Origin: Dyella sp. BiH032
Lineage (GTDB): Bacteria > Pseudomonadota > Gammaproteobacteria > Xanthomonadales > Rhodanobacteraceae
Assembly (NCBI RefSeq): GCF_031954525.1
Contig: NZ_CP134868.1
Span: forward strand, 1-64,000
Length of the DNA stretch: 64,000 nucleotides
Direction: 5' to 3'
A program made the translations under genes and the position numbers. The notes beneath the pieces are model-generated. The model did not search any database. It was not told where the DNA came from and was given only the letters and a program-made list of their open reading frames with translations. Shown here piece after piece: positions 50,044 to 58,041 of the stretch; positions within the stretch are counted from its first letter, which is position 1; each line of letters opens with the position of its first letter.

Positions 50044-51804
50044 GTGAACGCAGAACTTCGAACCCGCCCCGTCGACAAAGTTGTGATGTACAACGCCCTG
50101 CAGCAGGGCTACACACCACTGCAGGCGCGCGTGATAGCGGGTCGCATTGCGGCTGTCCAGGACGTGGCTGGCCTGATCAATCCTGCGTTGAAGAGCCTCG
50201 ACCCGCCCGATCTGTTGCCAGACATAGATGTGGCCGCGTCCGCCATTGCGGACGCAGTGATGTCGCCGGACACAACCCTTGTCGGTGTGATGGACCATGA
50301 CGCAGATGGCGCGGATGCGGCCGTGGTGTTTCGTCTCGCGATGATCGACTACTTTGGAGTTCCGGAAGAGCGAGTGGTGCACATGCAGTCGCACCGTATG
50401 CGTGAAGGCTACGGTGTGAGCGAGTCCGTCGTCGAGCGTCTACTCGCGCTCGTCAAGCGTCCGTGTTTAGTTGTGACGGGCGATCAAGGATCGGGTGACT
50501 CCCCGCGTGTAGAGCAACTCAAGGCCGTCGGCATTCCCGTGGTGATAACGGATCATCATGGTGTCGAGGGAAAAGGACCACCCGCTGCTGTTGCCTGCGT
50601 GAATCCGGCACGGAGCGATTCAAAGTTTCCTGATCCGTTCATCGCTGGGGTCCACGTGATGTTCCTGGTGATGTGCGCGGTGCGCAAGGAGCTGATCGGT
50701 CGCGGTGTGCTGCCGGCGAACGCGCCATCGCTGGCACCGCTACTCGCATGGAGCTGCGTTGGCACAACAGCGGATGCCGTTTCCCTTGCGAAATCGCGGA
50801 ACAATCGAGCGGTCATTCGCTATGGACTTAGCCTGATTAATGCCTCCGATCGAGCGCCGTGGATCGCAATGCGACAGGTGCTGGGCAGGGATGGTCCGCT
50901 CACGACAAAGGACATATCACACGGGGTCGCGCCGCGTATCAACGCGAGGGGTCGCATGGGCGATGCCGTTGCATCCGTCGACTTTCTCTGCAGTACGGAC
51001 CAGGCGCAGGCCAACTATCTCGCCGAGCTGCTTGAGGCCGAGAACAACTCGCGCAAGCAAGTGGAACGAGAGATGACTGCGATCGCGCGCGAGATCGCAG
51101 AAGTCCAAGTCGAAGCCGGCCTGGCCGCGATTGTCGTCCATCTACCGGATGGGCACAGCGGCGTTCACGGCATCACAGCGTCGCGCCTCGTCGAGGCATT
51201 CGGTCGACCAGTGTGCTGCCTGTCCCCGAAGCAGGGTCAACCGGGTCTCGTGACCGGATCGCTTCGCACGGTTGAAGGCGTCCACGTGCGCAATGCGCTC
51301 ATCGCGGTCGACCGAGCTGAGCCAGGCCTGTTGAAGTCTTTCGGTGGCCACGCCGGCGCTGGGGGCTGTGGTCTCGATGAGGCAAACATCGTTCGATTCC
51401 ACGATGCGCTGTGCCGCGCGGTCCTCGCGCAGCGCGATACGACCAACGCTCAGCCTCTGGTGTGGACGGACGGTTCATTGGGTAGGCGGGTCGGGCTCGA
51501 CGTGATCGCCGAGCTTGATGCCCTTGAACCCTATGGACGGGAGTTCGAGTCACCAAGCTTTACCGATGCGTTCCGTGTGCGCGCCCTCAAAGCGGTCGGT
51601 GACGGATCGCATCTGAAGCTTGAGTTGGTGGATACGGAGGGCTCGCTTCAGCGCGGGATCTGGTTTCGCGCAATGGAACCGGGAAACGAGCCACCCATCG
51701 CGGTTGGCCAACAAATTGAGGCCACATATCAGCTGGCCGCCAACACATTTCGCGGGCGCACAACCGTCGACCTTCAAGTTGGCCACGCGCGCGTGATCGG
51801 ATGA
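50044..51804 (+). CDS. recJ: RecJ-like single-strand exonuclease (DHH/DHHA1)
   Basis: 586 residues from a GTG, close to the 577 of E. coli RecJ. Motif I appears as DHDADGADA (84-92), motif II region VVTGDQGSGD, motif III TDHHG (169-173), RINARGRM (about 299-306) and the DHHA1 GGHAGAGG (about 434-441). A C-terminal OB-like region follows. Expected to degrade single-stranded DNA 5'-3' in recombination or repair. An in-frame TTG at 49987 is a weaker start. The stop overlaps the next gene. Confidence 0.87.
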   Translation: MNAELRTRPVDKVVMYNALQQGYTPLQARVIAGRIAAVQDVAGLINPALKSLDPPDLLPDIDVAASAIADAVMSPDTTLVGVMDHDADGADAAVVFRLAMIDYFGVPEERVVHMQSHRMREGYGVSESVVERLLALVKRPCLVVTGDQGSGDSPRVEQLKAVGIPVVITDHHGVEGKGPPAAVACVNPARSDSKFPDPFIAGVHVMFLVMCAVRKELIGRGVLPANAPSLAPLLAWSCVGTTADAVSLAKSRNNRAVIRYGLSLINASDRAPWIAMRQVLGRDGPLTTKDISHGVAPRINARGRMGDAVASVDFLCSTDQAQANYLAELLEAENNSRKQVEREMTAIAREIAEVQVEAGLAAIVVHLPDGHSGVHGITASRLVEAFGRPVCCLSPKQGQPGLVTGSLRTVEGVHVRNALIAVDRAEPGLLKSFGGHAGAGGCGLDEANIVRFHDALCRAVLAQRDTTNAQPLVWTDGSLGRRVGLDVIAELDALEPYGREFESPSFTDAFRVRALKAVGDGSHLKLELVDTEGSLQRGIWFRAMEPGNEPPIAVGQQIEATYQLAANTFRGRTTVDLQVGHARVIG

Positions 51805-51818
51805 GAGACGGAGGAGTG

Positions 51819-52493
51819 ATGTCAAAAGGGAAGAAGCAGACGCTAACGGTGCAGGTGCCGACTGCGGCCGTGCACCAGCCGACCGGTCGCCGGCGCTGGG
51901 TTCTTGTGACCGGGGTGGTTGCGGCGGCGGCGGTGTGCGCGGCCGCCGCGCTGTGGCCCCAACGCGCGCCCGTGCCGGTATCTGTGGTGAGCTCCACACA
52001 GGAGCGGCCGATTCCGGAAACGCCCTGGCCAGCGGAAGCCACAGGGGTACATGTCGACTTCGCGAGCGGGCTACGCCTGGCATCGCCGGCGGTCATCGAC
52101 GCAAGCGAGCGAGACATTGACGCCTCGGTGTCCCGTGGGGACTTCGATCAGCCCGGCCTGGCGATTCGCATCGACGGTTCGTCGGTCGACACCATGGTTG
52201 ATTCGATCAACAAGATCACCGCCGCGCTTCCCGACGAACAGGCGAAGGCATTCCAGAAGGCAGTGCGCCTGATCATGGTGGCAAATCTTCCGATCGAGCA
52301 GATGCGCGCTCAGCACATCCTTCCGGAGACGGTGCCGCAGGAGAAGCTGATCGCCGGCGCTCGTCGGGATCTCTCGGGGAGAAACGCGTTGGAAGTTCTT
52401 CAGATCGCCCAAGCGAAGCTGGAGCGCTATCGGGCTCAGCAGAGTCAGTACGAGGGTGGCGGGCCGGCGCCTGGTGCCGGCGGTATGCAGTAA
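51819..52493 (+). CDS. Membrane-anchored protein, possibly DUF6694-like
   Basis: 224 residues: transmembrane helix near 28-48, then a periplasmic domain with DGSSVDTMVDSINKITAALP followed by AKAFQKAVRLIMVANL, the pattern of small DUF6694-type envelope proteins. GGAGGAG before the ATG fixes the start; a longer start overlaps the recJ-like gene. Function unknown. Confidence 0.6.
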   Translation: MSKGKKQTLTVQVPTAAVHQPTGRRRWVLVTGVVAAAAVCAAAALWPQRAPVPVSVVSSTQERPIPETPWPAEATGVHVDFASGLRLASPAVIDASERDIDASVSRGDFDQPGLAIRIDGSSVDTMVDSINKITAALPDEQAKAFQKAVRLIMVANLPIEQMRAQHILPETVPQEKLIAGARRDLSGRNALEVLQIAQAKLERYRAQQSQYEGGGPAPGAGGMQ

Positions 52494-52500
52494 CTTCGCG

Positions 52501-52532
52501 GGGCGATCACCCGGCGCGCGCGGGTGATGCCC
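52501..52532. terminator. Dyad between convergent genes
   Basis: GGGCGATCACCCG and CGGGTGATGCCC pair around a short GC loop between two convergent stop codons. No T-run on either side, so terminator activity is only possible. Confidence 0.4.
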
Positions 52533-52569
52533 AATGCCATTGGCCTGTGAGGCGTTGGCAAGTCTACGA

Positions 52570-53313
52570 TTACAGCGGCGCGCCGAATGCGCCGACAAAC
52601 GACGAGCGATCAAACGTTCCGGTCCAGATCCCTCGGCGCTTGAACTTGGCGTCCGATTCCTGCGGTGTGTACGCCCGCGTGTAATTCGAATCGGCGACTG
52701 CCCAGCCGTTGCGCACCAGGTCGCCGGCGACATCGAGCGGGCCGACGAAGCACTGCGCAACCATGCGCCCGGCGTTGTCGTTGCCCTTGTCGAAGCAAGC
52801 GACCTCGTGCAGCCCAAGGAACTGCCTAAGGGCAGTGAGCGACTCGGTGCCGCACGACCATGACACCTGCCCAGTCACACACGGCACCTGCGACTGCGGG
52901 ACCGCCACTCCCCACAAGACGACCGTCCGTCCCTGAAGTTGGAAGCTATTGGCGGAGACCACCGCCGGAAGGCCGACAATGGCACCGCGCTTTGCGTTCT
53001 CTCTTGTCTGCTTGTCCGTTTGATCCACGGGCGGTGGTGGGGCAGCCTGGCGCATGACGGCCGGCGCATCGCTGCTTGTCGACGATCCGCGGCTGCTGGC
53101 TGGCTGGACAACTTCCTTCAACGCTCGCCCGACGGCATTGGTGTCATCAAGGCGGTCGAGCATGTGCTCGTCTGCCGCCACGGTACCGTCGCCCGGGGGC
53201 AAGCTATCGTGCTTTGTCCACTGCTGGAGCATCACGTAGCCGAAGATGGCTGTGCCCGCCAGAGCAAATGCTGTGAACAGTCCCCGATTCTGGGGCTTCG
53301 AGTTCTTCGCCAT
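52570..53313 (-). CDS. Membrane-anchored SNase-like protein lacking catalytic residues
   Basis: 247 residues. An N-terminal transmembrane helix (about 12-28) and a Ser/Pro/Gln-rich linker precede a staphylococcal-nuclease-like domain (about 112-240: GRTVVLWGVAVPQS, ACFDKGNDNAGRMVAQCFV, LVRNGWAVAD, FKRRGIWTG). The arginine of NAGRMVA is kept. The catalytic DGDT is replaced by SANSF, and RLxGIDAPE by VLWGVAVPQ, so the Asp/Arg/Glu of the active site are missing. Probably a binding domain rather than a nuclease. AGGAAAGGAAG precedes the ATG. Confidence 0.7.
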   Translation of the reverse strand: MAKNSKPQNRGLFTAFALAGTAIFGYVMLQQWTKHDSLPPGDGTVAADEHMLDRLDDTNAVGRALKEVVQPASSRGSSTSSDAPAVMRQAAPPPPVDQTDKQTRENAKRGAIVGLPAVVSANSFQLQGRTVVLWGVAVPQSQVPCVTGQVSWSCGTESLTALRQFLGLHEVACFDKGNDNAGRMVAQCFVGPLDVAGDLVRNGWAVADSNYTRAYTPQESDAKFKRRGIWTGTFDRSSFVGAFGAPL

Positions 53314-53506
53314 TTCTTCCTTTCCTGTGACCAAGTGAGGAAAGGTTAGGTGCGGAGGCTCCACGGCAAATGGCGAAACGGCGCGTTCTTTCGGGGGGTT
53401 TTTCTGTAGTCGTCGTTTGACTATTGCTGCATTATCAGTTCGGCGAAGACCTGCCTTCAGTGGCTGCTATCGCGCCGATACGGAAGCTCAACAAAGGAAG
53501 ACAGGT

Positions 53507-54571
53507 ATGTCCCGGACCAGCCGTGCCCAGACCAAGAACGGCGAAATCAAGCGCGGTGAGAGCCGCCTGCCGATACCCAGCCCGGCGGAGGCCTACTACC
53601 TCGCTCAGGTGATGGATTCGCGCGAGGTTGCCACCCGCCTTGTCGGTCTGCTGCCGACTGACGGTCCGGAGACCGACGCCCATCGCCACATTCGCCGCGA
53701 GATCGAGCGCCTGCACACCCGCTCGGGCGCGGCCTGGGATTCCTTCCTGCGGCAGGCCTGCTCCAATCCCGCCGAGCGATCGGCGCTGGACGCCATGGGT
53801 TTCCCGGATCAAGTGGAGATCAGCTCCGACGACGGCATGCCGGTCGCCGTGTGGAATGACCTGGCCGACGGCGCCGCCGGCATGTGGAACAACGGCCTGA
53901 CCATCGCTGTCGCCTCGGGCGCCACCACGTTTACCCCTACGGTCCCCTTCCGCGAGGTTCGCACGGCGTCGTTGCCGGAAGGGACTGCATTGATTCGCAT
54001 CACGGATCACCGGCATGCGGCCACCGCCGCCATTGAGAATGTCTTGACAGCGATGTCCGTGGACATCGACACGCACGTGCGCCACTGCGCGCCGAGCATT
54101 GCCTGGCGCCGACTGGCACACCTTGTCGCCTTTTACAACAAAGCGGTTCGTCTGACGGCGAAGTCGCTGGGCGAGGACGAGTATCGAGATTGGGAGCGTC
54201 GTGCACCCAAGTCGGTTCAGATCGAGGTCATGGCCCAGGCCGTCGTTGCCGGCGCATGGACGGCGCGTGCGCAGCAGATCGTTGCATTACAGCTCGTGGC
54301 GCAGCTGCTGGCCAACACAATGTCCGAGTGCGAGCGCGCAGACCTGGATGGTGGTGAAGAGGCGTGGGTGCCCGCGACGCTCGAAGTGATGGATCGTTCA
54401 ATCCGAGTGATCGCCGACATGATGCGCGGTTACAACATCGTGCTCATGGCCTGCAACGGCAAGAAGTCTCCGAACTTCGAGCCGATGACGATCGTCAGGC
54501 CGATGCCGCGCGGCTTGCCGCTGCTGGCGGTCATCCCGAAGTCAGATGCCGTGACGACGCTCAGTCGGTAA
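53507..54571 (+). CDS. Hypothetical protein
   Basis: 354 residues, soluble, helical, with an Arg/Lys-rich N-terminus and no motif I recognise. AGGAAG precedes the ATG. Convergent with the next gene, overlapping by 11 bp. Confidence 0.65.
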   Translation: MSRTSRAQTKNGEIKRGESRLPIPSPAEAYYLAQVMDSREVATRLVGLLPTDGPETDAHRHIRREIERLHTRSGAAWDSFLRQACSNPAERSALDAMGFPDQVEISSDDGMPVAVWNDLADGAAGMWNNGLTIAVASGATTFTPTVPFREVRTASLPEGTALIRITDHRHAATAAIENVLTAMSVDIDTHVRHCAPSIAWRRLAHLVAFYNKAVRLTAKSLGEDEYRDWERRAPKSVQIEVMAQAVVAGAWTARAQQIVALQLVAQLLANTMSECERADLDGGEEAWVPATLEVMDRSIRVIADMMRGYNIVLMACNGKKSPNFEPMTIVRPMPRGLPLLAVIPKSDAVTTLSR

Positions 54572-55241
54572 CCGGCCCCTTGATCACCGCGCGTCGGAGG
54601 AGATCCACGCGCACCCGCTTCGACTGCCGGCGGCCAGTCATCACCGTGATGATGTGGCCGCCTCGCTGTGCCGAATCGACGGTTGCCCAACGCGGGGCAA
54701 TCCGTGCGCGAGATTGGATCTTCGCCGGACTCTCAGCCGTGGCCAGGAGCGGTCCGAGGAAAAGGCGCGAGAGATCCTCCAGCTGCCCGGTGCGTCGGCA
54801 GTCGGTGGCCACCAAGGTGCGACCGCCCAGCGAGATCCTCTGCGTGTAGGGGTCGAAGCCTGTGATGTGCCAAGGGGCGGCAGCTTCCGTTTCAAACCGG
54901 GTGCGAGCCGCCGTGACTTGGTCCCCGACTTCCTCGATGCGGATGCGGATCTCGCGCGCCGCGGCGCTCAACAACTCTCCCCAAGCTGCCAGCGCAGCAA
55001 AACCGGATAGACCGTCGTCCGGTAGGGACAGCGTAAGGTCAAAGGTCGGATAGTCGACGATGCCGAGGAGTTCGTTGGCCACGGCTGGATGCCCGGCGAG
55101 CGCCAGGCCGTCCGGCACAAAGTCGCTCGACCTGACGCTTAGGACGATGGTTGCTCCAGCATCCTGCCTAACCTGCACGCCGGGCAGCCCGGCGCGGGTC
55201 AGTAGCTGACGAAGGTCGGCGCTGTTGAGTTGATCGAGCAT
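54561..55241 (-). CDS. Hypothetical protein
   Basis: 226 residues, soluble. N-terminal half acidic and strand-rich, C-terminal half Arg-rich with RGGHIITVMTGRRQSKRV. Lies downstream of the regulator gene on the same strand. No family recognised. Confidence 0.6.
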   Translation of the reverse strand: MLDQLNSADLRQLLTRAGLPGVQVRQDAGATIVLSVRSSDFVPDGLALAGHPAVANELLGIVDYPTFDLTLSLPDDGLSGFAALAAWGELLSAAAREIRIRIEEVGDQVTAARTRFETEAAAPWHITGFDPYTQRISLGGRTLVATDCRRTGQLEDLSRLFLGPLLATAESPAKIQSRARIAPRWATVDSAQRGGHIITVMTGRRQSKRVRVDLLRRAVIKGPVTD

Positions 55242-55262
55242 GATCCGTCGACGTGGAGCTGC

Positions 55263-55478
55263 TTAGCGGGTGGCTGCTGCACCAACCCGGCGGAGCATCG
55301 TCGCAACCTCCTCGATGCCGAACGCCTCGTCCGCGACGGGAGCGCGCACCTGAGCAACCGATGCCACCGGAGCGCGCGCTGCCACGCGCTCGCGCCACAA
55401 AGCCTGAAGCGGGGTAACAAGCGGATCGCGGTCCTTCTGACCCACAGTGGCTGACAGGTCCGAGGGTTCATTGCGCAT
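55263..55478 (-). CDS. Small hypothetical protein
   Basis: 71 residues from an ATG with GGAG 6 bp upstream, between the regulator and the previous gene on the same strand. Ala/Arg/Val-rich. Possibly part of the kinase-regulator operon. Confidence 0.5.
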   Translation of the reverse strand: MRNEPSDLSATVGQKDRDPLVTPLQALWRERVAARAPVASVAQVRAPVADEAFGIEEVATMLRRVGAAATR

Positions 55479-55577
55479 GCCAGGCTCCGATTCCGGTTGC
55501 AGGTGGATGCTTTCCGAAGGAAGCACCGATGTCCGAAGGGTACCCCGCGCGCGAGCGGGGCCCAAATGGCGTGGAGA

Positions 55578-56600
55578 TCAGCGGAACGCCGGATCGCCCG
55601 CGTTTCCACGCTCGCGTTCGTCGAGCCAGCGCTCGTACGGCATCACCTCGTCCAGCTTGAAGCGGGAAAGATCCTGCAGGCGACCGATGTGATAGGTGCC
55701 TTCACTCGTGCGCAGGGTTTCCACAGGAATCATGTCGTAGTTGACCCGATCACCGTCGTAGCTCTTCGCGCCCTCATGCAGCACCGGCACCGCCTCTTCA
55801 CTGCCCATCTGCGCGAGGTCGTCATCGGACATAGAATGCTTTTCGCCGGCGTCGATCATGTTCAGCAGCTGCGTGTCGGATACAACGACGACGAATTCGG
55901 CCTCGCCGTGTCCGTCGAGGAACAGGAGCCCCGTGGGTTCCGGCACTAGGTACATCTCGACCGCCTCTGTGTTGAGAGAGGCAACGATGGTCTCCATCGC
56001 TTCGCGGTCCCACAACACTCGGTAGTCCTCGCGAGACAGCGCGTGGCCAACGGTCGAAAAGGCGCGGGCGAAGTAACGCCACTGCAGCTCAGCGATCGTC
56101 TTCATCAGCACGTCGGGAGCGTTGGAGTCAGACTTTTCTATGTACCGGTCGATCAAACCGTCGTTGAAGGCCTTGATGACGGTGGCTTTGTCCGCCTGCC
56201 CCGTGAGAAGCACACGGCCAATGTTGGCGGTGGCGCAGGTCTGGAGGAAGTTGAGGCCCGTCATTTCCGGCATGGCGTAGTCGGCGACAAGCACAGACGG
56301 CATGGCGAAACGGCTTGGGTCGTACATGATCCGCTTGATCATGCTCACGTTGACCACGAGCTCGTTTTCTACGCCGTTATCGTCTTTGCGGTGGTGCACC
56401 AACTCGGCGAGAGCAGCCGGGCCGCCTCGCGCGCTGTCTATGGCATCCAGTGCGTCGCCAGCGGACGCGAATCCCTCCACAAGTACATCCGGTTCAAGGT
56501 GCGGTCGCATGACGCGCAGGTACGTCTCATGATCGTCCACGTGGATCACGCGCGTGGGGAAGAAGAACGGCGGTACGGGGCTAGGTAGGTTACGGAGCAC
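55578..56600 (-). CDS. Response regulator of a CqsS/LqsS-type pair
   Basis: 340 residues from a GTG that overlaps the kinase stop by 11 bp. Receiver domain: acidic pair HVDDH (20-24), phosphoacceptor Asp107 in VADYAMPEMTG, Thr133 in LLTGQ and Lys156 in YIEKSD. A ~45-residue insertion (about 58-102) separates the first strand pair from the Asp strand. The C-terminal half (about 175-340) is not a known HTH or enzymatic output; it contains EMYLVPEPTGLLFLDGHGEAEF and resembles the unusual output region of LqsR-like regulators in length and position. Output unknown. Confidence 0.75.
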   Translation of the reverse strand: MLRNLPSPVPPFFFPTRVIHVDDHETYLRVMRPHLEPDVLVEGFASAGDALDAIDSARGGPAALAELVHHRKDDNGVENELVVNVSMIKRIMYDPSRFAMPSVLVADYAMPEMTGLNFLQTCATANIGRVLLTGQADKATVIKAFNDGLIDRYIEKSDSNAPDVLMKTIAELQWRYFARAFSTVGHALSREDYRVLWDREAMETIVASLNTEAVEMYLVPEPTGLLFLDGHGEAEFVVVVSDTQLLNMIDAGEKHSMSDDDLAQMGSEEAVPVLHEGAKSYDGDRVNYDMIPVETLRTSEGTYHIGRLQDLSRFKLDEVMPYERWLDERERGNAGDPAFR

Positions 56601-57909
56601 CGGTGTCGGCCTTGTTTGAGGTTGGGAAAGTGATGTCAAAGCGGGTGAAGATGCCGTTCTTGGAGGAGCACTTGATCTGCCCACCCATCTGAGCGACGGC
56701 CTCCTGGCAATAGGCGAGGCCAATGCCCAAGGCTGTCTCCGGACGCTCCTTGCCTGATACGAATCGGTGGAAGATTCGCGGCAGGAGTTCCGGTGAGATT
56801 CCCTGTCCGGTGTCGAATATGGTGATGCGGCCCACACCGGCTTTTGGCCGGTCGACCTGAATGTGCACGAGCGCTTCTGCCTTGCGGGCGGTGTAGTGCA
56901 GCGCGTTCTTCACGAGGTTGAAGATCACGTTCGTGAGCGCCGGAGCCGATCCTGTGAAGACGAAGGTCTCCTTGACCGCGACACGCACGCGATCGCGCTC
57001 AGTAGCGGATCCGTACGGATACCGGTTGAGTGCCGAGGACACGGTCGCGCCGGCATCGACTTCTGTGTCGGTCCCACGCTCAGCGAATTGCGCAGCGGCG
57101 AGGAGCGTCTCGATGGTGACCATGGCGTGCTCCGCCTCGGTCGAGACCGTGTCGGCCATGTCACGGATGACGCTGTACGTGCTCTGCCGCATTTTCGGCT
57201 TGATCAGGCCGGCGTTGACTGCCGCCTCATATCCGCCCAGCAGCTCGGGAAGGTGTTTGGCTAGGCCGGTACCGGCCAACCGAATTGATGCGAGCGGGGT
57301 CCGCATTTCGTGGGCGATGGTCGCGCTCGTGGCGCGCAGGCTGTCGCCTCGGGACTGCTCAGCAATAGATCGGCTCAAGTTACACACAATGGCGGTGATG
57401 ATGGCGAAGGCCCAAACAAGGGAGAGCGGTCCGAGCGGATGCATGGGCACGTCGGGGTGCCCGCCGAGGTACCAGCACAAGCCCGCGAGAAGCCAGCCGA
57501 TGAGGAGCGCGTAGATGCTCACGCGCACTTCGAAGAGGAGAAAGACGAGAAATGTTGCCGTGAGCTGTGTCATCAGCCACACGGTGGTCATGCCGTTCAT
57601 GAGCATCATGTAGGTCGTGAACAGCGGCAGGCTGACCACGATGCAGGGCAGCCAGTAGAGAGGCAGCAGGTCGCGCATGCGGGGCGGCAGGTAGCCGGCC
57701 AGAAGCAGCGGGACGCTCAGGGCGGCGACGACTAGGCGCCATCCGAGATTCTCGTAGGGCTGCGGATAGACATAACCCCAGATGAGGTAGAAGGTCGGGA
57801 AGGAGGCGACAGCCACCGCGCCGAGAAGCGGCATTCTCCGCTCGGCGAATCGCGCGCTGTGACGCAGGGTCGCATTAAGGCGCACCAAAGTGCCCCGAAC
57901 ACGGCCCAT
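56590..57909 (-). CDS. CqsS/LqsS-like membrane histidine kinase
   Basis: 439 residues. An N-terminal block of about six transmembrane helices (30-175) carries ASFPTFYLIWGYVYPQPYEN and LYWLPCIVVSLPLFTTYMM, the pattern of the CqsS/LqsS sensors of alpha-hydroxyketone autoinducers. The kinase core has His200 in IAHEMRTPL, N box near Asn335 (NLVKNALHY), G1 DTGQG (366-370) and G2 GIGLAY (395-400), so it should autophosphorylate and pass phosphate to the overlapping regulator. No autoinducer synthase (CqsA/LqsA) gene is in the window. AAGGA precedes the ATG. Confidence 0.82.
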   Translation of the reverse strand: MGRVRGTLVRLNATLRHSARFAERRMPLLGAVAVASFPTFYLIWGYVYPQPYENLGWRLVVAALSVPLLLAGYLPPRMRDLLPLYWLPCIVVSLPLFTTYMMLMNGMTTVWLMTQLTATFLVFLLFEVRVSIYALLIGWLLAGLCWYLGGHPDVPMHPLGPLSLVWAFAIITAIVCNLSRSIAEQSRGDSLRATSATIAHEMRTPLASIRLAGTGLAKHLPELLGGYEAAVNAGLIKPKMRQSTYSVIRDMADTVSTEAEHAMVTIETLLAAAQFAERGTDTEVDAGATVSSALNRYPYGSATERDRVRVAVKETFVFTGSAPALTNVIFNLVKNALHYTARKAEALVHIQVDRPKAGVGRITIFDTGQGISPELLPRIFHRFVSGKERPETALGIGLAYCQEAVAQMGGQIKCSSKNGIFTRFDITFPTSNKADTGAP

Positions 57910-57956
57910 AAATCCTTCCAACACCAGCAGCTCCCTCAGCGACCATCGGCGATTCG

Positions 57957-57974
57957 GGCGGGTTGAAACCCGCC
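57957..57974. promoter_or_regulatory. Palindrome in the kinase/helicase divergent promoter region
   Basis: GGCGGGTT-GA-AACCCGCC, eight-base arms with a two-base centre, between the divergent kinase gene and the methyltransferase-helicase gene. A plausible operator for either or both. Confidence 0.5.
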
Positions 57975-58041
57975 GCGGGGCCCATTGTCGCCAAAACCGG
58001 CCCAACTTTGCCCGCCGGCCCTCGGTCTCATGCTCCCCGAT

